A DNA stretch of 64,000 bases from Blastococcus fimeti (GTDB taxonomy: Bacteria > Actinomycetota > Actinomycetes > Mycobacteriales > Geodermatophilaceae), in assembly GCA_900102115.1 (NCBI GenBank), contig FNAW01000003.1, positions 434,001 to 498,000 of the forward strand, given 5' to 3'. Of this stretch, positions 1 through 8,831 are shown piece after piece. A model generated the notes under the pieces. It was given only the letters and a program-made list of their open reading frames with translations, searched no databases and was not told where the DNA came from. Position 1 is the first letter of the stretch. Every line of letters starts with the position of its first letter. Made by a program: the position numbers and the translations under genes.

Positions 1-93
1 GAGGGGCCCTCGGCCGTTCCGGTGCGGACCGGGGTGTGAGCCGCCGGGGGTTCCGGGGGCGTGTCGGCCGACGTAGAGCCCGTGCAGGTCGCC

Positions 94-520
94 CTGGGGG
101 CGTTTCTCCCGCTGGGGGAGTGCTGCAGGACCCCCAGAGCGCGAGGAACACCCCGAAGGCCCGGTGGCGGTAGCGGGTTGCCGACGGTGGCCGGTCGTTG
201 CCAGCCCTGCCGGCGCCCGTGCCGGTCGGCTCTGGGGGCGGTTCTCGTGCTGGGGGAGTGCTGCCGGACCCCCAGAGCACGAGGAGCACCCCGAGACCTC
301 GTGCTGCCGCACGAGCGGCCGGCGGTGCTGCGGGCGGGTTGCTGGCGATCCCCGGTGATCGCCGTGCCTGCAGGGGTGGCAACGGCCGTGGAACGCCCGC
401 AATGGGGCCTACGTCGGGCCGCGAGCCGGCGGCTGACGCCGGGCCCTGGCCGGTCGGCTCTGGGGGCGGTTCTCGTGCTGGGGGAGTGCTGCAGGATCCC
501 GGAAGCGCGAGGCACGCCCC
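94..520. repeat. Three copies of a palindromic intergenic repeat
   Basis: Copies start at 94, 232 and 460. Copies 2 and 3 share a 44-bp identical block (221-264 and 449-492). Each begins CTGGGGGCG and can fold into a hairpin. In copy 2 the arms are CTCGTGCTGGGGG (244-256) and CCCCCAGAGCACGAG (269-283). In copy 1 they are 106-118 and 131-145, with a compensatory T-A to C-G change and one mismatch. Copy 3 has a degraded right arm. No protein with recognisable features is encoded here, although open frames run through. It looks like a REP-like or structured-RNA repeat family. Confidence 0.75.
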
Positions 521-588
521 CAGAGGGCCCCGAGCGACGCCGCGGCGGTGGCGTGGCGACGTGGCTCCGGCCCCGCGCCCCCGGAATG

Positions 589-628
589 CAGCAGGGCCCC
601 GGTGGACGGATCCACCGGGGCCCTGCTG
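589..628 (-). terminator. Terminator hairpin after qcrCAB
   Basis: A perfect 18-bp stem with a 4-nt loop: left arm 589-606 beginning CAGCAGGGCCCC, right arm 611-628. It sits 15 bp beyond the qcrB stop codon. There is no T-tract, as is common for actinobacterial terminators. Confidence 0.8.
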
Positions 629-643
629 TGCGTGCGTGCGAGG

Positions 644-2308
644 TCAGTCGCGCGGCTCCTGCGGGCGACCACCCTCGGAGGGGCGACCCGAGGAGGTGAG
701 CTCGCGGGCCTCGTCGGCCGCGGCGAGACCGCGGCCTTCGCGACCCTGCTCGAGCTCGACCTGCGCCGGCTCCTCGATCGGCTTGAAGAAGCCCCGGATC
801 GCGCGGCGGGCGCCCCCGATCTGGTTCATCTTCTTCGGCACCGGCGCACCGCCGTAGGCGAGCGTGCCGTGGCCGTGCTCGTCAACCGGGCCGAGCGGCT
901 GGTGCACCTCGATGAACTCACCGTGGGGCAGCCGGCGGATGACACCGGTCTCGATGCCGTGCTCGAGCACCTCGCGGTCGTGCTTCTGCAGACCCAGGCA
1001 GATCCGGTAGGTCAGGAAGTACACGAGGGGCGGCAGCACGACCACGCCGAGGCGGCCGAACCAGGTCATCGCGTTCAGGCTGACGTCGAACTTGTCCGCG
1101 AAGACGTCGTTGCCGCCGGACAGCATGAGCACGCCGTAGAAGGTCAGCGCCATCATGCCGAGCGAGGTGCGGACGGGAACGTCGCGGGGGCGCTGCAGCA
1201 GGTGGTGCGAGGCGGTGTCGCCGGACAGCTTGCGCTCGATCATCGGGTAGAGCGCGAGCACCGTGAACATCGCGCCGGCCACCACGACCGTCGGCCAGAA
1301 CAGTGCCGGGATCGTGTAGTCGCCGGGCAGGTTGATGTCCCACGCCGGGAAGATTCGCGTCGAACCGTCCAGGAAGAGGATGTACCAGTCCGGCTGCGAC
1401 GCGGCGGAGACCTGGGCCGGGTTGTACGGGCCCCACAGCCACACCGGGTTGATCTGGACCAGACCACCCAGGGCGGCGATCACGCCGAACACGATGAACA
1501 GCAGTCCGGTCGCCTTCGCCGCGAACGTCGGGAAGAGGCGGTTGCCGACGACGTTGTGCTCGGTGCGGCCGGGTCCGGGGAACTGCGCGTGCTTCTGCTT
1601 GACCAGGAGCAGCAGGTGCACCGCGATCAGGGCCAGCAGGATCGCCGGGATGATCAGCACGTGCGCGATGTAGAAGCGCCCGATGATCAGCTCGCCGACG
1701 AAGTCACCGCCGAAGACCGCCCAGTGCGCCCAGGTCCCGATCACCGGGACCGACAGGATGATCGCGCTGATGATGCGGAGCCCGGTGCCCGAGAGCAGGT
1801 CGTCGGGGAGGGTGTAGCCGGTCACGCCCATGAGCAGGGCGAGCACCAGCATGACCACGCCGATGATCCAGTTCGTCTCCCGCGGACGGCGGAAGGCGCC
1901 GGTGAAGAAGACGCGCAGCAGGTGCACCACGATCGAGGCGACGAACAGCAGCGCCGCCCAGTGGTGGACCTGGCGCATGAACAGGCCGCCGCGGACGTCG
2001 AAGGAGAGGTTCAGCGCCGAGTCGTAGGCCGCGGACATCTCCACGCCGCGCAGCGGTGCGTAGGACCCCTCGTAGACGACCTCACGCATGGAGGCGTCGA
2101 AGAAGAAGGTCAGGTACGTGCCCGAGAGCAGCGCGATGAGGAACGAGTAGAGCGCGATCTCGCCGAGGAGGAACGACCAGTGATCGGGGAAGACCTTGTT
2201 CAGCGTCCGGCGGAGCGGGCCGGCGACGATCAGCCGGTCATCGATCTCGGTCGCGGTCTTGCCGAGCCGGGTGGTCGGAGCCCCCGGGGCCGTGGCCGTA
2301 GCTGCCAT
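644..2308 (-). CDS. qcrB: Cytochrome bc1 complex cytochrome b subunit QcrB
   Basis: Membrane cytochrome b of the menaquinol-cytochrome c reductase (bcc) that feeds electrons to aa3 oxidase. The 554-residue protein has about nine hydrophobic segments and the paired haem-binding histidines of the b-type four-helix core ([13 protein letters not shown] near residue 110, and histidines in the following [11 protein letters not shown] and AVHLLL helices). A Qo-site variant of the PEWY motif is seen as QPDWYILF. It also carries the long hydrophilic C-terminal tail typical of actinobacterial QcrB. The ATG overlaps the qcrA stop by 1 bp, so it is the last gene of a qcrC-qcrA-qcrB unit. Identification is very secure. 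Confidence 0.98.
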   Translation of the reverse strand: MAATATAPGAPTTRLGKTATEIDDRLIVAGPLRRTLNKVFPDHWSFLLGEIALYSFLIALLSGTYLTFFFDASMREVVYEGSYAPLRGVEMSAAYDSALNLSFDVRGGLFMRQVHHWAALLFVASIVVHLLRVFFTGAFRRPRETNWIIGVVMLVLALLMGVTGYTLPDDLLSGTGLRIISAIILSVPVIGTWAHWAVFGGDFVGELIIGRFYIAHVLIIPAILLALIAVHLLLLVKQKHAQFPGPGRTEHNVVGNRLFPTFAAKATGLLFIVFGVIAALGGLVQINPVWLWGPYNPAQVSAASQPDWYILFLDGSTRIFPAWDINLPGDYTIPALFWPTVVVAGAMFTVLALYPMIERKLSGDTASHHLLQRPRDVPVRTSLGMMALTFYGVLMLSGGNDVFADKFDVSLNAMTWFGRLGVVVLPPLVYFLTYRICLGLQKHDREVLEHGIETGVIRRLPHGEFIEVHQPLGPVDEHGHGTLAYGGAPVPKKMNQIGGARRAIRGFFKPIEEPAQVELEQGREGRGLAAADEARELTSSGRPSEGGRPQEPRD

Positions 2309-3420
2309 CAGATGCGCTCCCGATTCCAGTACGTGGGGCCGACAGCCTCAGGGTAGTCGCCGCGTGCGACGAAGTAGCCCTCGTCATCGACGGTGATGGG
2401 CAGCTGTGGCAGGGATCGCGTGGCCGGCCCGAAGACGGGCTTGGCCCCCTGGGTGACGTCGAACTGCGACTGGTGGCACGGGCAGAGGATCCGGCTGGTC
2501 TCCTGCTCGTACAGCGACACCGGGCAACCGGCATGCGTGCAGATCTTCGAGTAGGCGACGTAGTCGCCGTAGCCGAAGTCGGCCTGTCCCTCGCGGGGGG
2601 CCATCTGCTCCAGCTGGGCCGGGCGGAGACGGATGAGCATCGTGGCGGCATCGGACTGCCGGTTGCCGCCGGGGACGGCCGGGAAGACCGTCTCCAGGGA
2701 GCCGGGCTCCTGGTCGCCGGGGCGGATCGGGCTGCCGTCGTTGCGGACCAGGCGCATGCCCTCGGTCCAGGACGTGCGACCCAGCGGGTCGCCGGTGTTC
2801 GGGTTCTTGATGAGCCCGCCCAGCGGCATCAGCAGCATCAGGCCCAGACCGCCACCCATGAAGCCGAGCGAGCGGGTGATCAGCTTGCGGCGGGCGAGGC
2901 CGCTGTTGTGCAGGCCGCCGACCAGCGTGGCACCGGTGGTGACGCGGTCGAAGTGCGAGCCGTCGTGCTTGTCCTGGACGGCCGTCTCGTGCGGCAGCAG
3001 CTTCTTGCTGAAGAGCACCAGCCCGACGCCGACGAGCGTGAGCGCCAGACCCATGGTGGCGCCCAGCAGCGGCGTGAACAACGCGCTGAAGTCGCTCCCC
3101 GAGACACTCCACTGCCAGTCAGGGAAGAACCATCCGGCGCCGACGTAGACGACGACGAAAGCCAGCGCCGAGAGCCCGGCGAGGGTGAAGGTGAGGCCGA
3201 CCTGGCGGACCGCCCGACGCTCCATGGGCGAGCCCGGCTCGGGGCCCGGGTCGACGTGCAGGATCTGCACGCCGTCGTAGCGGGCACCCAGGCGGTCCAG
3301 GTCCTCCCGCGGCATCGCCGCGAGCTGCTCCGGGGTGTAGTCGTCGTCCGGGCCGCCGTGCAGCGGGCCGGGCGTGTCCGCGCCACCGGTCGAGCCGGGG
3401 CGGGTGTCGTGCGTCGTCAC
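2308..3420 (-). CDS. qcrA: Rieske iron-sulfur subunit QcrA
   Basis: Rieske 2Fe-2S subunit of the bcc complex; it passes electrons from menaquinol to the dihaem cytochrome QcrC. It is 370 aa with three predicted transmembrane segments in the N-terminal half, the actinobacterial form. The cluster site is CTHAGCP (C294, H296) and CPCHQSQFD (C313, H316), with C299 and C315 as the usual disulfide. The start overlaps the qcrC stop by 4 bp and the end overlaps qcrB, so the three subunits are translationally coupled. Confidence 0.98.
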   Translation of the reverse strand: MTTHDTRPGSTGGADTPGPLHGGPDDDYTPEQLAAMPREDLDRLGARYDGVQILHVDPGPEPGSPMERRAVRQVGLTFTLAGLSALAFVVVYVGAGWFFPDWQWSVSGSDFSALFTPLLGATMGLALTLVGVGLVLFSKKLLPHETAVQDKHDGSHFDRVTTGATLVGGLHNSGLARRKLITRSLGFMGGGLGLMLLMPLGGLIKNPNTGDPLGRTSWTEGMRLVRNDGSPIRPGDQEPGSLETVFPAVPGGNRQSDAATMLIRLRPAQLEQMAPREGQADFGYGDYVAYSKICTHAGCPVSLYEQETSRILCPCHQSQFDVTQGAKPVFGPATRSLPQLPITVDDEGYFVARGDYPEAVGPTYWNRERI

Positions 3421-4268
3421 GCCTTGCTCCCCATCCAGAAGATGCCGAACATCAGCACGCCGATGCCGACCACCCAGATGACCAGGCCCTCGGCCACCGG
3501 TCCGACGCGGCCCACGCCGGCGCCGCCCGGGTCGGCCTGCTCGCCGATCGTCTGGACGTAGTTGATGATCGAGCGCTTCTCCTCCGACGTGAGCTGGTTG
3601 TCACCGAACACCGGCATGTTCTCCGGGCCGGTCAGCATCGCCGTGTAGATCTCGAGGTCGCTGGAGTCGTTCAGGCTCGGCGCGGCCTTGCCGGAGGAGA
3701 GCGCGCCGCCCTCGCCGACGAAGTTGTGGCAGGAGGCGCAGTTCAGCCGGAAGAGCTCGCCGCCCTCGGCCACGTCACCGTCGCGGAGGTCGCCCGACGG
3801 GAGGGTCGGGCCGCCGCCGTTGGCCTGGACGTAGGCCATCAGCTGGTCGATCTCCTCGTCGGAGAAGACCGCGGGCTTGTCGGGGGCGTCGGCCTCCTGG
3901 CGCACGAGGGGCATGCGCCCGGTGTGGACCTGGAAGTAGACCGCGGCCTCGCCGACGCCGATCAGCGAGGGGCCCCGGTTGGGGACGCCCTCGAGGTTCT
4001 CGCCGTGGCAGGAGATGCAGCTGCGCTCGTACAGCTCACGACCGGCGGCCTCGGCGGCGGACTCGTTGGCGCCCTCGGCCGGCGCGGCCTGCGCGGGGCT
4101 GAAGACCGAGTAGAGCGCGCCGGTGAGGACCAGGCTCGCCATGAGCCCGGCCACGTTGGCGACCCGGCGGCGGTGCTTGCTGCGGCGACGCGCACGGGCG
4201 CGGGCGACCGGCGAAGCGGTCGCGGCGTCGGACGATGCGGCGTCGGACTGCGGGTGCGTGGTGGACAC
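3417..4268 (-). CDS. qcrC: Dihaem cytochrome c subunit QcrC
   Basis: Membrane-anchored dihaem cytochrome c that replaces soluble cytochrome c in actinobacteria and links the bcc complex to the aa3 oxidase. It has a basic N-terminus followed by a transmembrane segment (about residues 35-55), two CxxCH haem sites (CISCH 84-88, CASCH 177-181) and a C-terminal transmembrane helix ending in GSKA. It is 283 aa, normal for the family. It lies 7 bp after the ctaE stop in the same direction. Confidence 0.98.
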   Translation of the reverse strand: MSTTHPQSDAASSDAATASPVARARARRRSKHRRRVANVAGLMASLVLTGALYSVFSPAQAAPAEGANESAAEAAGRELYERSCISCHGENLEGVPNRGPSLIGVGEAAVYFQVHTGRMPLVRQEADAPDKPAVFSDEEIDQLMAYVQANGGGPTLPSGDLRDGDVAEGGELFRLNCASCHNFVGEGGALSSGKAAPSLNDSSDLEIYTAMLTGPENMPVFGDNQLTSEEKRSIINYVQTIGEQADPGGAGVGRVGPVAEGLVIWVVGIGVLMFGIFWMGSKA

Positions 4269-4275
4269 CGTTCCC

Positions 4276-4893
4276 CTAGCGGATCAGGTAGATCGTGGCG
4301 AAGAGCCCGACCCACACGACGTCGACGAAGTGCCAGTAGTAGGAGACCACGATCGCCGCGGTCGCCTGTGCCGGCGTGAAGCGGCCCATGGTGGACCGGA
4401 TGAGCAGGTAGACGAACGCGATCAGCCCACCGATGACGTGCAGCGCGTGGAACCCGGTGGTGATGTAGAAGACCGAGCCGTACGTGGACGACGAGATGGA
4501 CGTGCCGTGCTCGGTCACCAGGACGCGGTACTCGTTCATCTGGGCCACGACGAAGATCAGGCCCATCACGAACGTGATCGTGAACCAGCGCCGCAGGCCG
4601 TAGACGTTGCCGCTCTCGGCCGCGAAGACGCCGAACTGACACGTCACCGAGGACAGCACCAGGATGATGGTGAAGACCGTGGCGTACGGCAGGTTCAGCT
4701 CTGTCGGCTCGGGCGGCCACCCTTCGGCGCCGGCCCGGGAACGGGCGGTGAAGTACATGGCGAACAGGCCGGCGAAGAACATCAGCTCGCTCGAGAGCCA
4801 GATGATCGTGCCGACGCTGACCATGTTCGGTCGGGTCAGGGAGTGCACCCGCGAAGGGTCGAAGGTGCTGCTCGCCACGGGGGCCGTTGTCAC
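4276..4893 (-). CDS. ctaE: Cytochrome c oxidase subunit III (CtaE)
   Basis: Core membrane subunit III of the aa3-type cytochrome c oxidase. The region [16 protein letters not shown] followed by [16 protein letters not shown] is the conserved start of actinobacterial CtaE. Five hydrophobic helices follow, and the end is [18 protein letters not shown] chose GTG at 4893 (205 aa) instead of the longer frame from 5010. The extra 39 residues are unlike the family, and a possible -10 (CATGAT) lies 6 bp before this GTG. It is first in the ctaE-qcrCAB cluster, the same order as M. tuberculosis Rv2193-Rv2196. Confidence 0.95.
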   Translation of the reverse strand: MTTAPVASSTFDPSRVHSLTRPNMVSVGTIIWLSSELMFFAGLFAMYFTARSRAGAEGWPPEPTELNLPYATVFTIILVLSSVTCQFGVFAAESGNVYGLRRWFTITFVMGLIFVVAQMNEYRVLVTEHGTSISSSTYGSVFYITTGFHALHVIGGLIAFVYLLIRSTMGRFTPAQATAAIVVSYYWHFVDVVWVGLFATIYLIR

Positions 4894-5027
4894 CCGGTCA
4901 TCATGGCATCGGCTGCGACCGGTCACGACCTCGGGTCGGCCCGGCGTGGCGCGCGTCGTGATCGCCCAGGAACGGGCGGCGGCCGTCCTCCCGGGCGGGC
5001 GAGGGCCCAACCACTAGGCTCGCCCGC

Positions 5028-5453
5028 GTGAGCCCAGCCGGAACCCCCGACGCACCGGCCACCGTGCTGGTCTACAGCTCCCGCGCCGCGACCCGCGAGG
5101 CGGTGCGCACCGCGGTCGGTCGCCGTCCCGCGCCGGACGTCGGCCCCCTCACCTGGATCGAGTGCGCCACCGGCGACGAGGTCGTCGCGGCCGTCGACGC
5201 CGGGGGTGTGGCGCTCTGCATCCTGGACGGCGAGGCGCAGCCGACCGGCGGGCTGGCGCTGGCCCGCCAGCTCGACCAGGAGGTGCCCGACCGCCCTGCC
5301 GTGTGCGTCCTGATCGCCCGGCAGCCCGATCGCTGGCTCGCGCACTGGTCCCGCGCCGAGGGCACCCTCCCGCTGCCCGTCGACCCGCTGACCGCGCCGG
5401 GGCTCGTCGCGGACCTGCTGCGCAGCTCCGCCCGCCGTCCCGCGGTCCGGTGA
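5028..5453 (+). CDS. Degenerate response-regulator receiver-like protein
   Basis: 141 aa with a CheY-like layout. It has a first strand (TVLVYSS) and an ILDG strand with a candidate phospho-acceptor D67 followed by PTGG, as in receivers. A late LPLPVDP stretch occupies the place of the usual K-P motif, with Leu for the conserved Lys. The acidic pair of the first strand is replaced by YSS, so phosphorylation is doubtful. There is no output domain. GTG 5028 is preceded by TAGGCT and a 7-bp gap, suggesting a leaderless transcript. It lies 7 bp before trpD and divergent from ctaE. Its role is unknown. Confidence 0.75.
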   Translation: MSPAGTPDAPATVLVYSSRAATREAVRTAVGRRPAPDVGPLTWIECATGDEVVAAVDAGGVALCILDGEAQPTGGLALARQLDQEVPDRPAVCVLIARQPDRWLAHWSRAEGTLPLPVDPLTAPGLVADLLRSSARRPAVR

Positions 5454-5460
5454 TCGCGCG

Positions 5461-6528
5461 GTGACCACCGCTCGTGCCACCCGGCCGTCCTGGCCGGGCC
5501 TGCTCAACCGGCTGCTCGCCCACCAGGACCTCACCGCCGAGGACACCGCCTGGGCGATGCGCGAGGTGATGACCGGGGAGGCCACACCGGCCCAGGTCGC
5601 CGGGTTCGCCGTCGCGCTCCGGGCCAAGGGCGCCTCGGCGCAGGAGGTCTCCGGCCTGGCGGCCGAGATGCTCGCCCAGGCGACACCGGTGGACCTCCCG
5701 CTCGCGTGCGTGGACATCGTCGGCACCGGTGGCGACGGCGCGCACACGGTGAACATCTCCTCGATGGCGTCGGTCGTCACCGCCGCGGCCGGGGCGCCGG
5801 TCGCCAAGCACGGCGGGCGGGCGGCGTCGTCCTCCTCCGGGGCGGCGGACGTCCTCGAGGAGCTGGGCGTCGTCATCGACCTGCCGGCGGCCGGGGTCGC
5901 CCGCTGCGTGCAGGAGGCCGGCATCGGCTTCTTCTTCGCGCCGGTGTTCCACCCCGGCATGCGGCACGCCGGCGCACCCCGGCGGGAGCTGGGCATCGCC
6001 ACGGTCTTCAACTTTCTGGGTCCGCTCACCAACCCGGCGCGACCCGTGGCCGCCGCCATCGGCTGCGCCGACCGCGCCATGGCGCCGGTCCTGGCGGAGG
6101 TGCTGGCCGCCCGGGGCGCCCGGGCGGTCGTGTTCCGCGGCGACGACGGCCTCGACGAGCTGACGACGGCGACGACGTCCTCGGCCTGGGTCGTGCGCGA
6201 CGGCGCCGTCGTCCCCGACAAGGTGGACCCGGCGGCGCTGGGCATCCCGGCATCGGGGCCCGACGCGCTGCGCGGCGGGTCGCCCGCCTTCAACGCCGAC
6301 GTGTTCCGCCGGGTGATGGACGGGGAGCACGGCCCCGTCCGCGACACCGTCCTGCTGAACGCGGCGGTGGCGCTGGCGGCCTTCGACGAGCACTCCACCG
6401 GACTGCACGACGGGCTGGCCGCCGGCCTGGCGCGTGCCGCGGCCGCGGTCGACGAGGGGCGGGCGGCGGCTCAGCTGGAGCGCTGGGTGTCGGTCAGCCG
6501 GGCAGTGCGGGACGGCCTCGCCGGCTGA
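5461..6528 (+). CDS. trpD: Anthranilate phosphoribosyltransferase
   Basis: Second step of tryptophan synthesis: transfers the phosphoribosyl group of PRPP to anthranilate. 355 aa, normal length. The PRPP-binding GTGGDG loop is at residues 88-93, followed by NISSMAS and the KHGGRAASSSSG segment. The glycine-rich fold continues with HPGMRHAGAPRRELGI. It is separated by only 7 bp from the upstream receiver-like gene, so they are probably co-transcribed. No other trp genes are near, as in mycobacteria, where trpD also sits beside ctaE. Confidence 0.97.
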   Translation: MTTARATRPSWPGLLNRLLAHQDLTAEDTAWAMREVMTGEATPAQVAGFAVALRAKGASAQEVSGLAAEMLAQATPVDLPLACVDIVGTGGDGAHTVNISSMASVVTAAAGAPVAKHGGRAASSSSGAADVLEELGVVIDLPAAGVARCVQEAGIGFFFAPVFHPGMRHAGAPRRELGIATVFNFLGPLTNPARPVAAAIGCADRAMAPVLAEVLAARGARAVVFRGDDGLDELTTATTSSAWVVRDGAVVPDKVDPAALGIPASGPDALRGGSPAFNADVFRRVMDGEHGPVRDTVLLNAAVALAAFDEHSTGLHDGLAAGLARAAAAVDEGRAAAQLERWVSVSRAVRDGLAG

Positions 6529-6543
6529 CCGGGGCGGCCGGGC

Positions 6544-6831
6544 TCAGTCCGCGGACTCGAACCCGATCGCGAACGCAGCCTCCAGGTCGTGGCGGGAGTA
6601 GGCCCGGAAGGCGATGTGCGTCTCGGTCTCGAGCACGCCGGGCACCTTGTTGATCCGCCCGGCGATCACCTCGGCGACCTGCTCGAACTCGCGCACGCGG
6701 ACGAGGGCGATCAGGTCGACCTCGCCGGCGGTGGAGTAGACCTCGCTCACCCCGTCGAGGTCGGCGATCGCCGCGGCCACCTCGGGGATCGAGTCGGTGG
6801 CGGCGTCGATCATCACGATGGCGGTGATCAC
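6544..6831 (-). CDS. Stand-alone Lrp/AsnC-type ligand-binding (RAM) domain
   Basis: 95 aa corresponding to the C-terminal effector domain of Lrp/AsnC regulators (VMIDAATDSIPEVAAAI, DLIALVRVRE) without any helix-turn-helix. In this family, stand-alone RAM domains form oligomers that bind amino acids and can modulate full-length Lrp proteins. The start GTG overlaps the stop of the upstream exonuclease gene by 4 bp (GTGA), so both are in one operon. It converges on trpD with a 15-bp gap. The ligand cannot be told from sequence. Confidence 0.88.
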   Translation of the reverse strand: MITAIVMIDAATDSIPEVAAAIADLDGVSEVYSTAGEVDLIALVRVREFEQVAEVIAGRINKVPGVLETETHIAFRAYSRHDLEAAFAIGFESAD

Positions 6832-8651
6832 GACGGCGATGCTAGCGGTGGGCGGCCGCCGGCGCCCACGCCCGCCGTGATGCGGTCCGGTCGGGCCCGG
6901 GTGCCCAGCGAGCGGCCGTCGGCGAACGGGTCACGGCCGGCGCCGCTGCCCTCGGCCCGAGCGAGGAATCGGCTGAAGGCGCCGGTGCCGGGGGCCGGAC
7001 TGGCGAGGGTGCCGTCGAGCTCGACCAGCCGGGTGCCGGGCTTCTCCATCCAGCGCAGGACCAGCTCGGTCTCGTCGACGGACGCGGCGATCTCCCCGTC
7101 GGGCCCGAGCAGTGTCTCGGCGGTGCTCAGCAGCCCGGCCAGCGTCGCGCGCACCGACGTCCCCCGGGGCGCGACCCCGGCGGAGACCAGCCGCCCGCGA
7201 CGGACGACGGACAGCTCCCAGCCGCCCGCGCCGTCCGGTCGGGCGAGCACCAGCTCCGGGACGGCGGCGAGGGACTCCAGCCGCTGCCGCCGCCGGACCG
7301 CCCTGAGCAGCACCGCGATGCGGTCCCGGAGGACCGCGGCGTCCTCGTAGCGCTCCTCGGCCGCCAGCCGGTCGACCCGGTCCAGCAGGGGCGCGACCAG
7401 CGCGCCCGGATCGCAGGCGACCGCCGCCCGGAGGACGGCCGCGACGTCGGCGTACTCGGCGACGGACTGGGAGCCGGTGCAGGGCGCTCCGCACCGCCCC
7501 ATGTCGAACAGCGCGCAGGCCGAGCCGGCGGGGGCCCGCGCTGGGATGCGGGCGGTGCACTGCCGCAGGGGCAGGGACTCGTGCACGGCCGCGACGGCGG
7601 CGTCGGCGGCCCGCCGGTCGGGGAAGGGGCCGAGGAACACCCCGGCGCCCGGCCGGACGCGGCGCACCACCGACAGCCGGGGGAACGGCTCGTCGGTGAG
7701 CCGGACCCACAGGGCGCGTTCGGGGAAGCGGGACCGCCGGTTGTAGCGGGGCTTGTGCTCGGCGATCAACCGCAGCTCGCGGACCGCGGCCTCCAGCGCG
7801 TGGGCGCACGGGATCGCGTCCACCCGGGAGGCGAGGGCCACCATCTCGGTGATCCGGCTGCGCTGCTCACCGGCGGTGAAGTAGCTGCGCACCCGGGTGC
7901 GCAGGTCGGTGGAGGTGCCGACGTAGAGCGGCTCGTCGCGCGGCCCGCGGAAGAGGTAGACGCCCGGGCCGTGGGGAACGGTGTCGGCCAGGTGCCGCTT
8001 GCGCCGCCGCTCCGGGTCGATCTGCCGGGTGAGGCCGGTGAGCTCCTCCAGCGAGGAGACGCCCAGCGGCCCCAGCCGCTCGAACAGGCCGTGCAGCACG
8101 TCGACGGTGGCCCGGGCGTCGTCCAGCGCGCGGTGCGTCGGGGAGGTGGTGGCGCGGAAGAACGGTGCGAGCGTGCCCAGCTTGCAGTTGGGCACCTCGT
8201 CGCGGGTGAGCAGCCGCCGGGCCAGCACCGCGGTGTCCACCGACGCCGCGGCCGGCCACAGGATGCCGTTCTGCGCGCACGCCGCCTTGAGGAATCCGAG
8301 GTCGAACGGGGCGTTGTGCGCGACCAGCACCGCTCCGCGGGCGAACTCGAGGAACGCCGGCAGCACCGTCCCGATCCGCGGCGCCGCGGCGACCATCGAG
8401 GTCGTGATCCCGGTGAGCACGCTGATGTAGGGCGGGATCTCCTGGCCGGGGTCGACCAGCGTCTGGAACTCCCCGAGGATCGCGCCGCCACGGACCTTGA
8501 CCGCCCCGATCTCGGTGATCGCGCAGTCCTTGGGGGAGCCGCCGGTCGTCTCGAGGTCGACCACGACGAAGGTGACCTCCGCCAGCGGGGTGCCCAGTTC
8601 CTCGATCGTGCTCTGCACGTAGCGCGGGAGGGTGGGGGAGGAGCTCACGGG
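6828..8651 (-). CDS. DEDDh exonuclease fused to a UvrC-like GIY-YIG domain
   Basis: 607 aa. The N-terminal third is a DnaQ-type 3'-5' exonuclease (D31-L-E33 in VVDLETTG, then HNAPFDLGFL and HRALDDARAT). The middle is a GIY-YIG domain (GVYLF 230-234, YVG 243-245), followed by the UvrC-like Cys-rich segment MGRCGAPC and a UVR-like helical stretch. Equivalent proteins exist across Actinobacteria (M. tuberculosis Rv2191). A repair role is likely, but the substrate is unknown. The open frame continues upstream to 10598, through DNA coding for the hydrolase on the other strand. I place the start at GTG 8651, just before the conserved domain. Confidence 0.9.
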   Translation of the reverse strand, partial: PVSSSPTLPRYVQSTIEELGTPLAEVTFVVVDLETTGGSPKDCAITEIGAVKVRGGAILGEFQTLVDPGQEIPPYISVLTGITTSMVAAAPRIGTVLPAFLEFARGAVLVAHNAPFDLGFLKAACAQNGILWPAAASVDTAVLARRLLTRDEVPNCKLGTLAPFFRATTSPTHRALDDARATVDVLHGLFERLGPLGVSSLEELTGLTRQIDPERRRKRHLADTVPHGPGVYLFRGPRDEPLYVGTSTDLRTRVRSYFTAGEQRSRITEMVALASRVDAIPCAHALEAAVRELRLIAEHKPRYNRRSRFPERALWVRLTDEPFPRLSVVRRVRPGAGVFLGPFPDRRAADAAVAAVHESLPLRQCTARIPARAPAGSACALFDMGRCGAPCTGSQSVAEYADVAAVLRAAVACDPGALVAPLLDRVDRLAAEERYEDAAVLRDRIAVLLRAVRRRQRLESLAAVPELVLARPDGAGGWELSVVRRGRLVSAGVAPRGTSVRATLAGLLSTAETLLGPDGEIAASVDETELVLRWMEKPGTRLVELDGTLASPAPGTGAFSRFLARAEGSGAGRDPFADGRSLGTRARPDRITAGVGAGGRPPLASPS

Positions 8652-8831
8652 GCGGACGGTAGGTCGGGGTGCTGACAGTCCCGGGGTGCCGCGCCGACCG
8701 TGATCGGGGCCGCAGTCGTCGGCGGGGTCGCCCGCGCGAGCGGAATCACGCCGCTCACCTGGCGCTTCGCTGATCACCGGGACAACATTCCTGCGGTGGG
8801 CGACGCTGCCCCGATCCGCAGAGGTGGTCCG

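Larger units (their letters stand above)
1..643. other. Non-coding stretch 3' of qcrB
   Basis: No gene is supported in this stretch. Frames that stay open contain only low-complexity Arg/Gly/Pro/Ala peptides typical of high-GC shadow ORFs. It holds the three palindromic repeats (94-520) and the terminator hairpin (589-628). I see no tRNA or mobile-element ends. Confidence 0.6.

Noticed and set aside
61..857. Long open frames in the first 860 bp on both strands
   Set aside because: Their products are low-complexity Arg/Gly/Pro/Ala peptides without family features. They run over the repeats and the terminator hairpin.
548..2356. 602-codon plus-strand frame opposite qcrB
   Set aside because: It is a shadow of qcrB; the product is rich in His/Asp/Arg/Glu as expected from antisense of a high-GC membrane-protein gene.
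8652..8831. Possible second ydaO riboswitch before the two-domain hydrolase
   Set aside because: The conserved blocks (GGGGACCCA, GGTAGGCAGGG, CCGAACCCGTCAGCTAAC) are absent.
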